Source: CAYXGZ01 sp964464755
GTDB lineage: Bacteria; Planctomycetota; MHYJ01; JACPRB01
DNA: 7,536 nt
Assembly (NCBI GenBank): GCA_964464755.1
Contig: CAYXGZ010000094.1
Coordinates: forward strand, 1 to 7,536
Reading direction: 5' to 3'
Position 1 is the stretch's first letter; each line of letters begins with the position of its first letter. Shown in pieces: positions 5,205-7,536 of the stretch. A program made the translations under genes and the position numbers. The notes beneath the pieces are model-generated. The model searched no databases and was not told where the DNA came from. It saw only the letters and a list, made by a program, of their open reading frames with translations.

Positions 5205-6963
5205 CCCGCGACATCCGCTCCGGGGCCTCGACGCCGACGAGCTGCAGCGCGGCGGCCAGGGCGACGCGCACCGCGGCGACGGCCGCGAGGCGGGCCCGGC
5301 GCGCGCGCTCGTCGTCCACGAGGATGCGCTTCGAGGGGTCGGTCTTCCCGGCGGTCTGGTACTGCTGGTAGGCGGCGGCGAGCGTCGTCGCGTAGTTGCA
5401 GATCGCCGTCGGATCCAGCGCGGCCGCGGAGCGTTCGACCGCGCGGCGGAGGTTCTTCACGAGGCGCAGGAGGATCACCTCGCCGTCGCCAAGCGCGGCG
5501 GGGTCGAACTTCCCGTCGAAGGCCCAGCCCTTCTCGGCCGCCTTGGCCAGGACCGAGGCGATGCGCGCGTGCGCGTACTGGACGTAGTAGACGGGGTTGT
5601 CCGCCGACTGCTTGACGGCCAGCGAGAGGTCGAAGTCGAGGTGGCTGTCCGTCTTGCGCATGACGAAGAACCAGCGCGTCGCGTCCACGCCGACCTCGTC
5701 CATCAGCTCGCGGAGCGTGACGTAGGTCGCGAGGCGCTTGCCCATCTTGAGCTCCTGCCCGTCCTTGAGCAGGCGGCAGTGCTGGACGATGAGGACGTCG
5801 AAGCAGCGCGGGCGCTGCTCGGGGGTCCCGCCGCGGGGCGCGCGGAGGAACTCGGCGCGGGGGAGCAGGTTGAAGCCGAGGGCCTTGAGGCCCGCGGCGC
5901 GGTTGGCGATCTCGGCGTGGTGGTCGGGGCCCCAGGTGTCGACGAGGAGGTCCCAGCCCCGGTCGAACTTGTCGCGGTGGTACGCGAGGTCGGGCGTGCG
6001 GTAGACGTACTCGCCGTTCGCCTTGACGAGGGCGCGGTCCTCGGGGTCGCCGAACGCGGAGGAGCGGAGGAAGAGCGCCCCGTCCTTGGGGTACGAGTGA
6101 CCCCAGGAGCGGTAGAACTCGAGGAGGGTCTCGATCTTCCCGCTGGCGCGGAGGGCCTCCTCGCTGGTCCAGGTGTCGAACTGGACGCGGAAGTCCGCCA
6201 GGTCGCGCCGGATGTCGGCGAGCAGGCGCTCCTTGCCGAGGCGCCCGCACGCGGCGACGGTGGGGTCGGTCACGTCCTTCGCCAGCTCGCGGATGTAGTC
6301 CCCGCGGTAGGCGTTCTTCTCGAGGAGCTCGAGGCCGCCGCCGACGAGCCAGGTGACCATCTTGCCCTCGGCGTCGACGCCGCGGTGCTCCGTGGAGAAC
6401 GCGACGCCCTTCGCCTCGAGGTGGCGCCAGAGGATGGAGCGGCCGAGGTTCTCGATCTGGGTGCCCGCGTCGTTGACGTAGAACTCGCGGTGCACCTCGA
6501 AGCCCGCGCGGGCGAGGATGCGGCAGAGGGAGTCGCCGACGGCGGCCTGGCGGCCGTGGGCGATGTGGAGGGGGCCGGTCGGGTTCGCGCTCGTGTGCTC
6601 GACGAGGGCGCGGAGGCCGCGGCCCAGGGTCGAGGAGCCGTACGCGGGGCCCGCGGCGAGGACCTCGGCGACGAGGGGCCCGTAGCTCTCCCGCGAGGCC
6701 GAGAGGTTCACGAAGCCGGCGCCGGCGATCTCGGCCTTCGCGGTGCCCGGGGCGGCGGAGAGGGCGGCGGCGATGCGCTCGGCGATCTTCCGGGGCGGCT
6801 GCTTGAGCTCCTTGGAGAGCTTGAGGGCGACCGACGTCGTCGCGTCGCCGAACTTCGGGTCGGCGGGCGGGTCGAGGAGGGGCTCGAGGCGGGCCGGGTC
6901 GGCGACGCCGAGATCCCGGAGGACGCCGGCGAGGGCGTCGGCCCAGGCGCGGTCGGGGTCCAT
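5194..6963 (-). CDS. argS: Arginyl-tRNA synthetase
   Basis: This class I synthetase charges tRNA-Arg with arginine using ATP, in the cytoplasm. The 589 residues are normal length. The N-terminal additional domain covers about 1-115 (with DPKFGDATTSVALKLSKELK and GAGFVNLSAS, both typical). The catalytic fold begins at HTSANPTGPLHIAHGR; the HIGH signature reads HIAH at 133-136. FYVNDAGTQIENLGRS (161-176) follows. The second signature reads KMGKR at 406-410 instead of KMSKR, followed by the usual VTLRELMDEVGVDATRWFFV and DSHLDFDL. The alpha-helical DALR anticodon-binding domain fills about 455-589 and ends LVGVEAPERM, nearly standard. The ATG at 6963 has GGAG seven bases upstream, four bases after the rsfS stop. 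The reading frame is intact, so the two signature changes look natural. Identity is certain. Confidence 0.98.
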   Translation of the reverse strand: MDPDRAWADALAGVLRDLGVADPARLEPLLDPPADPKFGDATTSVALKLSKELKQPPRKIAERIAAALSAAPGTAKAEIAGAGFVNLSASRESYGPLVAEVLAAGPAYGSSTLGRGLRALVEHTSANPTGPLHIAHGRQAAVGDSLCRILARAGFEVHREFYVNDAGTQIENLGRSILWRHLEAKGVAFSTEHRGVDAEGKMVTWLVGGGLELLEKNAYRGDYIRELAKDVTDPTVAACGRLGKERLLADIRRDLADFRVQFDTWTSEEALRASGKIETLLEFYRSWGHSYPKDGALFLRSSAFGDPEDRALVKANGEYVYRTPDLAYHRDKFDRGWDLLVDTWGPDHHAEIANRAAGLKALGFNLLPRAEFLRAPRGGTPEQRPRCFDVLIVQHCRLLKDGQELKMGKRLATYVTLRELMDEVGVDATRWFFVMRKTDSHLDFDLSLAVKQSADNPVYYVQYAHARIASVLAKAAEKGWAFDGKFDPAALGDGEVILLRLVKNLRRAVERSAAALDPTAICNYATTLAAAYQQYQTAGKTDPSKRILVDDERARRARLAAVAAVRVALAAALQLVGVEAPERMSRDED

Positions 6964-6967
6964 GGGG

Positions 6968-7369
6968 TTACTCCGCGGCGGCCTTGCGCTTCGTGGCGCC
7001 GGTCTTGCGCTTCGCGCGGGCCTTGGGGGCCCAGGGGACGACGGGGGCGTCGCCCCAGAGCGTCTCGAGGTCGTAGTGCTGGCGGTGCGAGTCCCGGAAG
7101 ACGTGGAGGACCACGTCGCCGAAGTCGGCGAGGATCCAGGGGCCGGTGCGCTCGCCCTCCTGGTGGAGGCAGGGGACGCCCTGGCGCTTGAGGTTGACGA
7201 TGACCTCGTCGGCGATGGCGCGGCTCTGGCGCTCGTTGGCGGAGGAGCAGACGACGAAGTAGTCCGTGATGCTGTTGAGCTTGCGGAGGTCCAGGACGAC
7301 GATGCCCGAGGCCTTCTTCTCGTCGGCGAGGCGGGCGCAGGTCACGGCGAGGGCGCGGGACGTGGCGAT
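6968..7369 (-). CDS. rsfS: Ribosomal silencing factor RsfS (Iojap/YbeB family)
   Basis: RsfS binds protein L14 (uL14) of the large ribosomal subunit and blocks joining with the small subunit, lowering translation when nutrients are short. The conserved core is complete: ADEKKASGIVVLDLRKLNSI, then TDYFVVCSSANERQSRAIAD, EGERTGPWILADFGDVVLHV, and the closing YDLETLWGDAP. A basic Lys/Arg/Ala tail of about 20 residues follows the core. The start is uncertain. I place it at the ATC codon at 7367-7369 (133 residues), because GGAGG at 7378-7382 lies eight bases upstream and this gives the same N-terminal length before the core as E. coli RsfS. Alternatives are TTG at 7441 (157 residues), which lies inside a terminator hairpin with no proper Shine-Dalgarno, and GTG at 7345 (125 residues), also without one. 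argS follows four bases later. Confidence 0.93.
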   Translation of the reverse strand: MATSRALAVTCARLADEKKASGIVVLDLRKLNSITDYFVVCSSANERQSRAIADEVIVNLKRQGVPCLHQEGERTGPWILADFGDVVLHVFRDSHRQHYDLETLWGDAPVVPWAPKARAKRKTGATKRKAAAE

Positions 7370-7377
7370 GGGGGATT

Positions 7378-7382
7378 CCTCC
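7378..7382 (-). promoter_or_regulatory. Strong Shine-Dalgarno that decides the rsfS start
   Basis: The minus strand reads GGAGG here, five bases after the terminator T run ends. Eight bases downstream is an ATC codon in the rsfS frame. No ATG, GTG or TTG in frame lies at a working distance from it, so it argues for a non-canonical start. Confidence 0.6.
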
Positions 7383-7386
7383 GTGG

Positions 7387-7459
7387 AAAAAACCGACCCG
7401 GGACCGGAGGGGATTCTCGCCGGTCGGTCCGGCGAAATCAACCCCCGGTCCCGGGTCGG
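7387..7459 (-). terminator. Large intrinsic (Rho-independent) terminator
   Basis: Read on the minus strand, CCGACCCGGGACCGG (7445-7459) and CCGGTCCCGGGTCGG (7393-7407) form a perfect 15-bp GC-rich stem, followed at once by TTTTTT (7387-7392). The 37-base loop contains a second hairpin, TCGCCGG/CCGGCGA (7417-7423 with 7429-7435). The structure starts 16 bases after the stop codon of the gene entering from the right edge, so it should end that transcript. It lies just before the rsfS Shine-Dalgarno, so rsfS needs readthrough or its own promoter. Confidence 0.85.
7413..7441 (-). promoter_or_regulatory. Possible rsfS-argS promoter inside the terminator loop
   Basis: On the minus strand TTGATT (7436-7441) is followed by exactly 17 bases and GAGAAT (7413-7418); each hexamer matches the sigma70 consensus at four of six positions. 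The transcript start would be near 7406, giving a leader of about 37 bases before the proposed rsfS start. A new promoter is needed here because the upstream gene appears to be terminated. The match is moderate, so this is tentative. Confidence 0.35.
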
Positions 7460-7475
7460 GGACGGGTCGCGGTCG

Positions 7476-7536
7476 CTACTTCCAGATCTTCGCCACCTCG
7501 GGGCCGAAGGCGAGGACGACGCCGACGAACACGATG
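7476..7536 (-). CDS. C-terminal end of an unrecognised membrane-associated protein (cut by right edge)
   Basis: Only the last 19 codons are in the window, reading IVFVGVVLAFGPEVAKIWK and then TAG. The first eleven residues are hydrophobic, like the end of a membrane helix, and the tail has two lysines, which would suit a cytoplasmic end. The strong terminator 16 bases after the stop supports this as the true end of a gene. It is too short to assign to a family; a small pilin-like or single-helix membrane protein is possible but not shown. Confidence 0.55.
   Translation of the reverse strand, partial: IVFVGVVLAFGPEVAKIWK

Noticed and set aside
5092..7191. A 699-codon open frame on the plus strand across argS
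   Set aside because: It is antisense to an intact, well-conserved argS and consists of Glu/Gly/Ala/Val/Arg repeats typical of shadow frames in GC-rich DNA.
6968..7441. rsfS starting at TTG 7441
   Set aside because: That codon is inside the loop of a strong terminator and overlaps a possible -35, has no spaced Shine-Dalgarno, and adds a non-conserved Pro/Ser/Gly leader. It remains a formal alternative.
1..7536. CRISPR arrays, insertion sequences, phage genes, tRNA or rRNA genes
   Set aside because: Reading both strands, I found no regularly spaced repeats, transposase motifs, cloverleaf or rRNA-like segments; apart from the short control regions described, the window is filled by housekeeping genes.

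Overview
This is a strongly GC-rich bacterial chromosomal window made almost entirely of housekeeping genes. It is packed tightly, with many 4-base start/stop overlaps. I cannot fix the phylum from sequence alone. The two b-type stalk genes, the separate atpZ and atpI genes, a c subunit with a signal peptide, and an ArgS of the 'SANPTGPLHI.HGR' type would fit a deep Gram-negative-type lineage such as Elusimicrobiota, Myxococcota/other former Deltaproteobacteria, or Acidobacteriota. That is inference only. I see no phage, insertion sequence, CRISPR array, tRNA or rRNA.

Region 1 (1-4032, minus strand) is the first two thirds of an F-type ATP synthase operon, read right to left: atpZ, atpI, atpB (a), atpE (c), two b-type genes, atpH (delta), and the first 186 codons of atpA (alpha), which runs off the left edge. 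A good sigma70-like promoter (TTGACC, 16 bases, TACAAT) lies just upstream of atpZ. Most junctions are translationally coupled. Only atpE has a longer AT-rich leader with a strong Shine-Dalgarno, as expected for the high-copy c subunit.

Region 2 (4033-4986, plus strand) diverges from the ATP synthase operon. It encodes an ECF-type RNA polymerase sigma factor and, overlapping by ATGA, a 78-residue very basic protein. That protein resembles the N-terminal part of an anti-sigma factor but has no zinc-binding motif and no membrane segment. The sigma gene seems to have an extended -10 promoter so close to its ATG that its mRNA would be leaderless or nearly so.

Region 3 (4983-7441, minus strand) is a small translation-related operon: rsfS (ribosomal silencing factor), argS (arginyl-tRNA synthetase) and a DUF167/YggU-family gene. 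It converges on region 2, and the two convergent genes share one CTAG as both stop codons. Upstream of rsfS is a large intrinsic terminator (15-bp perfect stem plus T6) for a gene whose last 19 codons enter at the right edge. A possible rsfS promoter lies inside the terminator loop, and the best-placed rsfS start is a non-canonical ATC.

No wholly new multi-gene system is evident. The points most worth checking are the minimal sigma/anti-sigma-like pair, the overlapping terminator/promoter with the odd rsfS start, the unusual c-subunit helix motif, the His-rich tail of subunit a, and the altered HIGH and KMSKR motifs of ArgS.
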